In this document: piece by piece, positions 50,540 through 56,983 of the stretch
How the letters are laid out: each line of letters opens with the position of its first letter
Numbering within the stretch: position 1 is the stretch's first letter
NCBI GenBank assembly: GCA_000016765.1
Contig: CP000699.1
Location: 2,418,001-2,482,000, forward strand
Source of the DNA: Rhizorhabdus wittichii RW1
GTDB lineage: Bacteria; Pseudomonadota; Alphaproteobacteria; Sphingomonadales; Sphingomonadaceae
Reading direction: 5' to 3'
DNA: 64,000 nt
Notes under the pieces: model-generated
Seen by the model: only the letters and a program-made list of their open reading frames with translations
Told to the model about the DNA's origin: nothing
The model's database searches: none
Position numbers and translations under genes: made by a program

Positions 50540-50850
50540 TCCGCAAGCTGCTCGCTCGGACGCTCGGATTGGGCCAGCCCAAGCCGGCCACCCCTTTCGC
50601 CGCTTGGCTCGATACCGCCACCGAGACAGTCGAACCGCTGGATCGATGGACCCCGGCCAGGCTGCTGTACGAAGATTACGTACGCTTCGCCTCGGCAATG
50701 GATAGCTGGCCTCTCACCCGAAAGGCGTTCGAGCGCGCGCTCGGCGACAGTTGCCGCAACGGAGCGCGAATAATCCCCCGCCGCCGGACCTTTGGCGACC
50801 GCGACTACCAGCGGTGCTGGCCGCTCGTGCTCCGCCCATTCGAGCCCTGA
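50536..50850 (+). CDS. Hypothetical DNA-binding-like early protein
   Basis: 104 residues, ATGA overlap with the previous gene. 'PARLLYEDYVRFASAMDSWPLTRKAFERALGDSCRNGARIIPRRR' resembles the winged-helix end of phage primases ('Y--Y--W----G--P-S-KAF--AL'). It may bind replication-origin DNA. Inference from pattern only. Confidence 0.55.
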   Translation: MIRKLLARTLGLGQPKPATPFAAWLDTATETVEPLDRWTPARLLYEDYVRFASAMDSWPLTRKAFERALGDSCRNGARIIPRRRTFGDRDYQRCWPLVLRPFEP

Positions 50851-50925
50851 CCGCACCCCACGCGGCCGGGCCGGTCCCGGCCGCGACAGATGCAGCCAGC
50901 ATCAGCACAGCAAGGAGTAATCACG

Positions 50926-51126
50926 ATGCACACGCTGACCATGTGGCGGGCGAAGCGCGCCGGCGGCCGGATGACCGTCTATGGCAAGGATGAAGCCGGC
51001 AACGACACCAAGGTCGTTGGCGTCGATCGGATCGAGCGCTTTCAGCCCGACAACGGCACCGCTCGCATCACCATCGCCCTGATCGACCACACCACCCCGT
51101 CCCAGGTTTACCATCTCGCGGACTGA
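50926..51126 (+). CDS. Small early protein
   Basis: 66 residues from ATG 50926 (AAGGAG 9 bases upstream): 'MWRAKRAGGRMTVYGKDEAGNDTKVVGVDRI' then 'NGTARITIALIDHTTPSQVYHLA'. Beta-rich, single domain. Function unknown. Confidence 0.55.
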   Translation: MHTLTMWRAKRAGGRMTVYGKDEAGNDTKVVGVDRIERFQPDNGTARITIALIDHTTPSQVYHLAD

Positions 51127-51137
51127 TCTCCCCCGGC

Positions 51138-51180
51138 CGCTGCCGCCGGGCTGGCTGATCAGCCCGTTCTGGCGGCAGCG
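51138..51180 (+). repeat. Double hairpin between early right genes
   Basis: CGCTGCCGCC (51138-51147) pairs perfectly with GGCGGCAGCG (51171-51180); inside, GGGCTG-GCTGAT-CAGCCC extends the stem. There is no T-tract, so it is not a usual terminator. It may be an mRNA processing or stability element, or a protein-binding RNA site. Confidence 0.45.
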
Positions 51181-51204
51181 CGCCCCATCCGAAGGATCGC
51201 GCCC

Positions 51205-51600
51205 ATGCGCCTCTATCGCACCCGAGCCGGAAGCTGGCATGGCACCCAGGCCGAGGCCCGCAACGCCTGTATCGACGAAGCCCAGCCCCGAACGGGCTGG
51301 AGCGAAATTAACGTGCCGACCGATAAGCCCGGCCTGCTCGACTGGCTGAATGAGCATGTCGGCCCCGCTACCGTCGAGGCCTTCCGCGCTGAACGCGAGC
51401 TGGACCAGATCCGCGAGCGCGAGGCCGCCGACCGGCGCACATTGCCGCCCGTCCAGCCCGCGCCTACCCCGGCACCTTGCCGCCCGTCGCTGACCGACGT
51501 GGAAGCCTTCATCCAGTCGGCCGACGCCTACCAGATCCGCAGCCTGTTCGAGAACGTCGTGCTGCGCGGCCGCGAGCTGATCGGGGAGGCGCGGCCATGA
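51205..51600 (+). CDS. Hypothetical early protein
   Basis: 131 residues. 'MRLYRTRAGSWHGTQAEARNACIDEAQPRTGWSEINVPTDKPGLLDWLNEHV' is a frequent opening in alphaproteobacterial phage early proteins; a Pro-rich linker and helical end (LTDVEAFIQSADAYQIRSLF) follow. Role unknown. Overlaps the next gene by 4 bases. Confidence 0.6.
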   Translation: MRLYRTRAGSWHGTQAEARNACIDEAQPRTGWSEINVPTDKPGLLDWLNEHVGPATVEAFRAERELDQIREREAADRRTLPPVQPAPTPAPCRPSLTDVEAFIQSADAYQIRSLFENVVLRGRELIGEARP

Positions 51601-52130
51601 AGGTGACCAGCACCGCCAGCTCGATCCGCGCCATCTTCACCGCGACCGAGGTTCGCGATCTCGTCTATCTCGCCGAGGATGCCGCCCGGCGCGGCATGCC
51701 GATCTCCGAGCGCCTGACCGACGCCATCGCCGATCTCGACCAGGCGCGCCGCACCGTCGAGGCGAAGCGGGCGTCCAAGCGCTACGAGAAGCAACGCGCC
51801 CAGGATGCCGAGCGCCGCCTTCGCGAGCTGCACCACTATGCGATGATCGGCGACTACGCCGTCATGGCGACGCGCGCCGACTACGCCGACCTGTCGAGCG
51901 ACCCCGACCATCGGCTGTGGGCCGATGTCATGATGCGGGAAATCCTCAACAAGCCGCTTCCCGATCAATGCGAGATCAGGCGCGACGCTTGGCTGGTCCG
52001 CGTCACCCGCCCGGTCCCCGGCGACATCGGCGAGAGCGTCGGAAGCGATTGCACCGAAACCTCCGAGCGCGCCGAGATCGCGACCGTCGCCGAGCGCCTG
52101 ATCGGCCGCCACGCACAGGTGCCGGCATGA
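51597..52130 (+). CDS. Hypothetical early protein with helical core
   Basis: 177 residues from ATG 51597. 'IRAIFTATEVRDLVYLAEDAARRGMPISERLTDAIADLDQARRTV' and a coiled coil (KRASKRYEKQRAQDAERRLRE-like) are visible. Not recognised. Overlaps both neighbours by 4 bases, so it is part of one translationally coupled operon. Confidence 0.55.
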   Translation: MKVTSTASSIRAIFTATEVRDLVYLAEDAARRGMPISERLTDAIADLDQARRTVEAKRASKRYEKQRAQDAERRLRELHHYAMIGDYAVMATRADYADLSSDPDHRLWADVMMREILNKPLPDQCEIRRDAWLVRVTRPVPGDIGESVGSDCTETSERAEIATVAERLIGRHAQVPA

Positions 52131-52594
52131 GCGCGATCACCTATCGGATAAGCTGGCCGAGGCCCGCGACGCCTTGCGCCTTGCAGCCCAAATGGGCGGG
52201 CGAGTTCCGGAACTTTGACGATTGGGTGAGCTTTGCCACCACCCGCCTGACCGGAACCGTCGACAACCTGACCGGCAGCGAGTTGCGGGCCATATGTGTC
52301 GATGCGCTTGGCCGCCGCTGCACCATGGGCGCGCACTTCATGCGGGCTCGCGATGATGACGCGTTCCCGGTGCGCTATTTCTGGGAACTGGAGCCCGTAG
52401 CGCCCGAGTTCGACAGCGCCGCCCGGCTCGCGTTGCCGCTGATCGAAGCCGACCGCGCGAGCTTTTTCGATTGCCATACGGTCGGAGGTGATCCCGCCTC
52501 TCTTTCCGACGAGGAAGCCCGAATGATCGCGGCCTACGACGCCGCGATCTGCGCACTGGCATCGGCTGTCGCCAAGGGGAACGGTCGACCATGA
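52127..52594 (+). CDS. Hypothetical early protein
   Basis: 155 residues. 'GEFRNFDDWVSFATTRLTGTVDNLTGSELRAICVDALGRRCTMGAHF' then 'FWELEPVAPEFDSAARLALPL', with a helical end. The C-terminal two-thirds appear acidic. No known domain. ATGA overlaps at both ends. Confidence 0.5.
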   Translation: MSAITYRISWPRPATPCALQPKWAGEFRNFDDWVSFATTRLTGTVDNLTGSELRAICVDALGRRCTMGAHFMRARDDDAFPVRYFWELEPVAPEFDSAARLALPLIEADRASFFDCHTVGGDPASLSDEEARMIAAYDAAICALASAVAKGNGRP

Positions 52595-53046
52595 CCGACC
52601 CCGCCCTGACCCTCGACGGCTTCCACCCCGAGTTCGCCGACCTTGCCGAGCGCATGGCGAACGACCGGATGCGGGGCTATCCGAAGCTGGTCGCCACCGG
52701 CCAGATCACCGCATCCGCCGCGAAGCACGGTATCTTCGTGATGAGCGCCATCGCCGAGATATGGCGCTGCGCCACGGACATTCTGCCGCCCAACAAGGCG
52801 CTGATGGCCGTCCACCGCGATTATTGCCTGGAGGAACTGGCGGCCGCGATCGGCGGTGCCAAGCAGCGCCTGCACCGCCGCCCCGGCGATCCCGCCCTGA
52901 CCGCGCTGATCGAGCAGCTCCGCGCCATGCGCTGGTGGCACGACCAATATCCGGCGTCAGCCCACGCCCTCAACATGACCTGCATGCTCCGCCACGACGC
53001 CATCGAGCGCGCCGCCCAGGCCGAGCGCGAAAGGAACGCTGCATGA
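52591..53046 (+). CDS. Hypothetical early helical protein
   Basis: 151 residues, all-helical look ('FADLAERMANDRMRGYPKLVATGQIT', 'EELAAAIGGAKQRLHRRPGDPALTALIEQLRAMRWWHDQYP'). Similar short helical proteins in phages bind DNA or host enzymes, but no match is recognised here. Overlaps both neighbours by 4 bases. Confidence 0.5.
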   Translation: MTDPALTLDGFHPEFADLAERMANDRMRGYPKLVATGQITASAAKHGIFVMSAIAEIWRCATDILPPNKALMAVHRDYCLEELAAAIGGAKQRLHRRPGDPALTALIEQLRAMRWWHDQYPASAHALNMTCMLRHDAIERAAQAERERNAA

Positions 53047-53528
53047 AGTTGGTCATTCTGGCCTGCTCGGCGACGAAGCGCCCCGATACTGGCTTGCTTC
53101 CGGCGATCCAGCGCTACGACGGGCCGATGTGGCGCACCCTGCGCGCTCGGCTCGCCGAACTGCCCGCAGCCCGCCAAGCCTACGCGTCCGGCGATCTCCG
53201 TATCATGATGTTGAGTGCGCTCTGTGGCTTCAAACCGGTCGACCGTGCGATACCGGATTACGACCACCGGATGACGCGGGACCTTGCCGCGCGGTTGGCG
53301 GACGATCCGTCATGCGACTTCCAGAGCATCCCACCGATCGTTCGCGAGGCCGAGGCAGTCCTGTTTGCAGGTGGCGATATCTATCGCGACGCGATGTGGG
53401 AGGCCTCGGGCGGTAGCCTGTGGAACCTGATGAAGATCACAGAAACCGATGCGGGCGGGATCGGGCATCATCGCGCCCAGCTGTCGGCATGGCTTACCGA
53501 ACATTTCGGCTCGGATCAGGACGCCTAA
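53043..53528 (+). CDS. YaaA/DUF6884-like early protein
   Basis: 161 residues. It opens 'MKLVILACSATKRPDTGLLPAIQRYDGPMWRTLRARL', then 'LRIMMLSALCGFKPVDRAIPDYDHRM' and 'VLFAGGDIYRDAMWE'. The 'CS-TK' start, the 'LSALCG-----IP-YD--M' middle and the end resemble the YaaA/DUF6884 group. In phages some members accompany modified-nucleotide systems. Relation inferred from pattern; not an exact family call. Confidence 0.5.
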   Translation: MKLVILACSATKRPDTGLLPAIQRYDGPMWRTLRARLAELPAARQAYASGDLRIMMLSALCGFKPVDRAIPDYDHRMTRDLAARLADDPSCDFQSIPPIVREAEAVLFAGGDIYRDAMWEASGGSLWNLMKITETDAGGIGHHRAQLSAWLTEHFGSDQDA

Positions 53529-53533
53529 AGGCC

Positions 53534-53908
53534 ATGGCCCACGCCCCCGCCAGAACGCCCCGTGGAGTCGAGGGCGCCCCCTCGGGCGCCACTCGCCTAT
53601 GCGCGGAGTGCTTGGCCCCTGTGATGGGCGTCCAGCCGGGACAGCTCTTTTGCTGCCCGGCGCACCGGAAGGCCTTCCAGCAGCGCCAGCGGATACGTGG
53701 CCGCCAGCTCACCGCCTACGCCATGGTCGACCGGATGACACGGAGCGGCACCGCCGGCAGCGCCGAGGCGCGCGAGATCGGCAAGAAGGCCCGCGCCGTC
53801 ACCCAGCGCCTGATCGCCGCCTGGGCCGCCGAGGACAAGGCCGCCGGCCGCATGTCCATGGTCGACTATCTCCACCGCTACACCAAGCATTTCGACCTGC
53901 CCCTATGA
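53534..53908 (+). CDS. Zinc-finger-like early protein
   Basis: 124 residues. 'RLCAECLAPVMGVQPGQLFCCPAHRKAFQQRQRIRGRQL' has C-x2-C ... CC-x2-H spacing as in small MYM/zf-type fingers seen in phages; the rest is helical and basic. Probable nucleic-acid binding. It lies directly before the small gene and the integrase, so a recombination directionality role is conceivable but only a guess. Confidence 0.6.
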   Translation: MAHAPARTPRGVEGAPSGATRLCAECLAPVMGVQPGQLFCCPAHRKAFQQRQRIRGRQLTAYAMVDRMTRSGTAGSAEAREIGKKARAVTQRLIAAWAAEDKAAGRMSMVDYLHRYTKHFDLPL

Positions 53909-54039
53909 CCAAGCCGCTCGATCCCGATCTGGTCGAGCTGGTGAAGGCCCTTGCGCGCGCGGCCGCCCGCAAGGAGCATCGCGCGCGAAGCCAGAAAGCT
54001 GATTCGCATGCGCACCCTGATCTACGCCCGCTTCAGTAG
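53905..54039 (+). CDS. Small ORF before the integrase
   Basis: 44 residues: 'MTKPLDPDLVELVKALARAAARKEHRARSQKAD'. ATGA overlap with the previous gene, and its end overlaps the integrase start by 32 bases. Short 'VKALARADA-RD'-type peptides precede recombinases in other alphaproteobacterial phages. It may couple translation of the integrase or be an excision partner. Confidence 0.5.
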   Translation: MTKPLDPDLVELVKALARAAARKEHRARSQKADSHAHPDLRPLQ

Positions 54040-55627
54040 CGACCTTCAGAACAGTCGATCGATCGACGATCAGATACGCATCTGCCGCGAGCGCGCGGAG
54101 ATCGAAGGCTGGGAGATCGTCGATATCTTCACGGATTACGCAATCAGCGGCGCGGCCGGCATCGGCGAAAGCCAGCGCCCCGGCCTCAACGCGCTGCTCG
54201 CGCGGGTGAACAACGGCGGCATCGATCAGGTGCTTGCGGAAACAACCAGCCGGATCGCGCGCCACCAGGGCGACGCCTACGCGATCCGCGAGCGTCTGAA
54301 TTATGCCGGCGTCCGCCTGTTCACCCTCGCCGATGGCGAGATCGACGACATCAAGGGATGGGTGAAGGGCTTCCTCGACGCCCAGCAGCGCAAGGACTTG
54401 GCCTTCAACATCAAGCGCGCGCAAAAGGGCGTGGTGGCCGAGGGGCGCGCGCCAGCCGGCCTCGCCTATGGCTACAAGCGCGCGAACCGTTTCGATGAAC
54501 GCGGCAACGTGATCCGAGGCCTCCGGTCGATCGACGATGAACAGGCCGCGATCGTCCGTCGTATCTTCGCCGAATATGCGGCCGGCGACACCGCGCGCGA
54601 CATCGCAATCCGATTGAACCGCGAGGGCGTGCCGGGGCCGACCGGCGGCACCTGGCGGGTTTCGACGATCACCGGCGATCGGCAACGGCAAAACGGGATG
54701 CTTCAGAACCGGCTCTACGCCGGCGTCATCGTCCATAACCGCACCAGCAAGGTGGTCGACCCTGACAGCCGCCGCGTTCGCATCCGTCCCAATCCGGAAA
54801 GCGAATGGATCTCGGAACCGGCGCCGCAACTGCGGATCATCGACGAACATGTCTGGCAGGCCGTGTGCGACCGGCGCGCGGCGATCGCGCATGTGCCGAT
54901 GCGCCTGCAACGCAAGCCCAAGCGCCTGCTGTCAGGGCTGGCCGTCTGCGGCGTCTGCGGTGGCGGGTGGGTGGTGGTGACGCCCCGGAAGATGGGTTGC
55001 GGCCGCGAGCGTGACGGCGGGGGTTGCACCAACAATCGCATGATCACGGTGGAGAGGCTCGAAGCGCGGGTGCTCAATGGCCTTCAGGAAAAGATGCTCG
55101 ACCCCGAACTGGTGGCGATCTTCGTCCAGGAGTTTCACCGCGAGGCCCAAACCGCCGCCGCCGAGCGCAAAACCGAGCGCGCCCGGCTCGAACGCAAGCT
55201 GGCCGAGGCGAGCCGCAAGGTCGAACGTCTCGTGTCGGCCTTTGCCGCTGGGGCGGGCGAGTTCGAGGAAATCCGGGCCGTGCTGACCAAAGCGCGAGCC
55301 GACCGCGACCAGGCCGCCGAGGCACTTTCCGAGATCGAGGCGGATAACGTCGTCGCCCTGCATCCCTCGATCCTCGACGACTACCGCCGGCAGATGTCCG
55401 AGCTTGCCGCCGCGCTGTCGACCGATCCGGACTTGCGCGACGAAGCCGTGCCGATCGTGCGCGGCCTGATCGAGCGGGTGACCGTCACGCCCAGCGAGGG
55501 ACCGAAGGGCGTCGATATCGAGGTGACGGGCAAGCTTGCCAACATCCTGTCGTTGGCCGCCGGCAAGGCCGTTCGTGGCCCAGGTATGTTTCTGTTGGAG
55601 CGGGCGAAGGGAATCGAACCCTCCTAG
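54008..55627 (+). CDS. Large serine integrase
   Basis: 539 residues. Resolvase domain: YARFSSDLQNSRSIDDQ with catalytic S10 and nearby arginines. Recombinase domain ('RNRLYAGVIVHNRTSK'-like block near 235) and a zinc ribbon (AVCGVCGGGW ... GC ... GGGC about 313-343) follow. A coiled coil (AAAERKTERARLERKLAEAS) and helical end complete the large serine-integrase layout. ATG 54008 starts at the domain beginning. The frame runs through attR into the tRNA, ending LLERAKGIEPS. In the phage form the end would differ (see findings). Confidence 0.92.
   Translation: MRTLIYARFSSDLQNSRSIDDQIRICRERAEIEGWEIVDIFTDYAISGAAGIGESQRPGLNALLARVNNGGIDQVLAETTSRIARHQGDAYAIRERLNYAGVRLFTLADGEIDDIKGWVKGFLDAQQRKDLAFNIKRAQKGVVAEGRAPAGLAYGYKRANRFDERGNVIRGLRSIDDEQAAIVRRIFAEYAAGDTARDIAIRLNREGVPGPTGGTWRVSTITGDRQRQNGMLQNRLYAGVIVHNRTSKVVDPDSRRVRIRPNPESEWISEPAPQLRIIDEHVWQAVCDRRAAIAHVPMRLQRKPKRLLSGLAVCGVCGGGWVVVTPRKMGCGRERDGGGCTNNRMITVERLEARVLNGLQEKMLDPELVAIFVQEFHREAQTAAAERKTERARLERKLAEASRKVERLVSAFAAGAGEFEEIRAVLTKARADRDQAAEALSEIEADNVVALHPSILDDYRRQMSELAAALSTDPDLRDEAVPIVRGLIERVTVTPSEGPKGVDIEVTGKLANILSLAAGKAVRGPGMFLLERAKGIEPS
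55580..55609. other. attR of the prophage
   Basis: The phage arm CCAGGTATGTTTCTGT (55580-55595) is followed by the tRNA-derived core (55595-55609; the arm and core share one T). The arm is the exact inverse of the attL arm at 11338-11353. To the right is the chromosomal tRNA-Gly. Confidence 0.85.
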
Positions 55628-55669
55628 CTAGCTTGGAAGGCTAGAGCATTACCACTATGCTACGCCCGC
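55599..55669 (-). tRNA. tRNA-Gly(TCC)
   Basis: Acceptor GCGGGCG/CGCCCGC; anticodon stem CTAGC/GCTAG with loop CTTCCAA (anticodon TCC, complement at 55635-55637); T-arm GAGGG-TTCGATT-CCCTT. CCA is encoded after the discriminator T (55596-55598). The 3' end is the prophage attachment site and is kept intact by the inserted sequence. The integrase stop codon lies inside the tRNA gene on the other strand. Confidence 0.95.
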
Positions 55670-55739
55670 TCTATCGATGATCCGGCGGCCGTGAGGCCGC
55701 GTGATCCGGTGCCCCTCGTCGGGGCTCCGTGGTGAGCAG

Positions 55740-55768
55740 CCTTTAGCCCTGCCCTCGAAAAGCGTCAA
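55740..55768 (-). promoter_or_regulatory. Likely tRNA-Gly promoter
   Basis: Minus strand TTGACG (55768-55763), 17-base spacer, TAAAGG (55745-55740), then a G/C-rich discriminator about 70 bases before the tRNA 5' end. The -10 is weak. The 288-base gap between tRNA and copB holds nothing else that I can recognise. Confidence 0.45.
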
Positions 55769-55957
55769 ATGCTGTTCGCGCCGCCCGCGCCCTTGGCGGC
55801 GCTTTACGCGAAACTTACGCCATGGCGCGGCCATCCGTCTCGAAACTTCACGGCGGTCCGGGCGAAGGGAGCACACCCCTCGCAACCGCTCCCTGTTCCT
55901 CCGGCCTGCGAGCCCCTCGGGTGGGCGGGGCATCGCGCCCCGCCCGCTCCCTTTGGA

Positions 55958-56983
55958 TCAGAACCAGAAGCGGATGCCCGCGACGAAGCCCTTCGAGGTC
56001 ACGTCCTCGCCGGCCAGCCGGGCGTAGCGGGCCGCATCGCCGAACCGCCTTTCCCAGTTGAAGCCGACATAGGGCGCGAACTCGCGGGCGATCTCGTAGC
56101 GCAGCCGTAGCCCCGCCTCGATCGTCGACAGGCCCGATCCGATGCCGCTCTCGGGCACGTCCTGCGCCGACAGCTCGACCTCCACCCGCGGCTGGAGGAC
56201 CAGGCGCTGGGTGATGCGCTGGTCGTAATGCCCCTCGAACCGGGCGAGCAGGTCGCCCTTGTTCGACAGGAACAGCCGCGCCTCCAGGTCGAACCAATAG
56301 GGGGCGAGCCCCTCGACGCCGACGGTCGCATAGCTGCGGTCGGGCCCACGCTGGACGTCCTGCCGGACACCCGCCTGCAGGTTCCAATAGGGATCGAGCG
56401 CATGCGACCAGAGCGCCTGCACCTCGCCCGCCTCGACGCCCTCGCCCCGCGTCGCCTCGCCTTCGGTGGTCAGCAGGAAGCGGTCGATGTCGCCGCCGAA
56501 CCAGGCCTGCCCATCCCAGCGATAGCCGTCGCGCCCGTCGCGGAACTGACGCTCGAACAGGTTGAGGATCACCTGCCGCTGCGTCATCGAGCCATGTTCG
56601 TGGAGCATGTGCGCCTGGGCGCGCGCCATCGCCTCCGCGCCCCAGAAGCGATCGGCGAGGCGGTCGCGCTGGACTTGCGGGGGCGGCGCGGTTCCGGCGG
56701 GCAGGTCGGTGCCGGTCGCATCGGCGGCCGGGGCCGGCGCGGGCGCGCCATGCCGATGCGCGGACGGCTTGGCGTCCGGCGCCATGTCATGGCCGGCATG
56801 CGGATCGGCCGCCGCCGGCGTCATGTCGTGACCGGCGTGCGGATCGTCCTGCGTCGGGGCCGGAGCCGGCTGGGAGGCCGGCGCGGGCATCGCCATGCCG
56901 GACCCGTGATCGTGCGCGTGCTGCGCGACGGCCGGCGCGGCCAGCGCGAGGCCCGGCAGGGCGAGGATGAGGAGCGCCTTCAT
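55958..56983 (-). CDS. copB: Copper resistance outer-membrane protein CopB
   Basis: 341 residues from ATG 56983 (overlaps copA stop by 4 bases). Signal peptide MKALLILALPGLALAAPAVA; then a His/Met-rich metal-binding part with repeated DPHAGHDM units (about 50-75). The CopB domain begins 'DRLADRFWGAEAMARAQAHM' and has beta strands ending in the outer-membrane motif GFVAGIRFWF. It binds copper at the outer membrane and works with CopA. Confidence 0.92.
   Translation of the reverse strand: MKALLILALPGLALAAPAVAQHAHDHGSGMAMPAPASQPAPAPTQDDPHAGHDMTPAAADPHAGHDMAPDAKPSAHRHGAPAPAPAADATGTDLPAGTAPPPQVQRDRLADRFWGAEAMARAQAHMLHEHGSMTQRQVILNLFERQFRDGRDGYRWDGQAWFGGDIDRFLLTTEGEATRGEGVEAGEVQALWSHALDPYWNLQAGVRQDVQRGPDRSYATVGVEGLAPYWFDLEARLFLSNKGDLLARFEGHYDQRITQRLVLQPRVEVELSAQDVPESGIGSGLSTIEAGLRLRYEIAREFAPYVGFNWERRFGDAARYARLAGEDVTSKGFVAGIRFWF

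Larger units (their letters stand above)
11315..55609. mobile_element. Complete lambda-like prophage (44.3 kb) in tRNA-Gly
   Basis: It is bounded by the 15-bp direct repeat TTGGAGCGGGCGAAG (11315-11329 and 55595-55609), which is the 3' end of the tRNA-Gly gene. In order it carries a lysis cassette, tail genes, head genes, terminase, replication genes, an early left operon, a CI-like repressor with two flanking operator regions, an early right operon and a serine integrase. All key structural functions are present and intact; the only broken gene is the small membrane gene hit by an IS. It therefore looks potentially functional. Confidence 0.93.

Noticed and set aside
11315-55609. Gene transfer agent instead of a prophage
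   Set aside because: It has its own integrase, repressor, replication genes and att sites, and a lambda-like gene order not seen in the Rhodobacter-type agent.
55628-55957. Protein gene between tRNA-Gly and copB
   Set aside because: Open frames there are short, start without ribosome sites and show no coding pattern.
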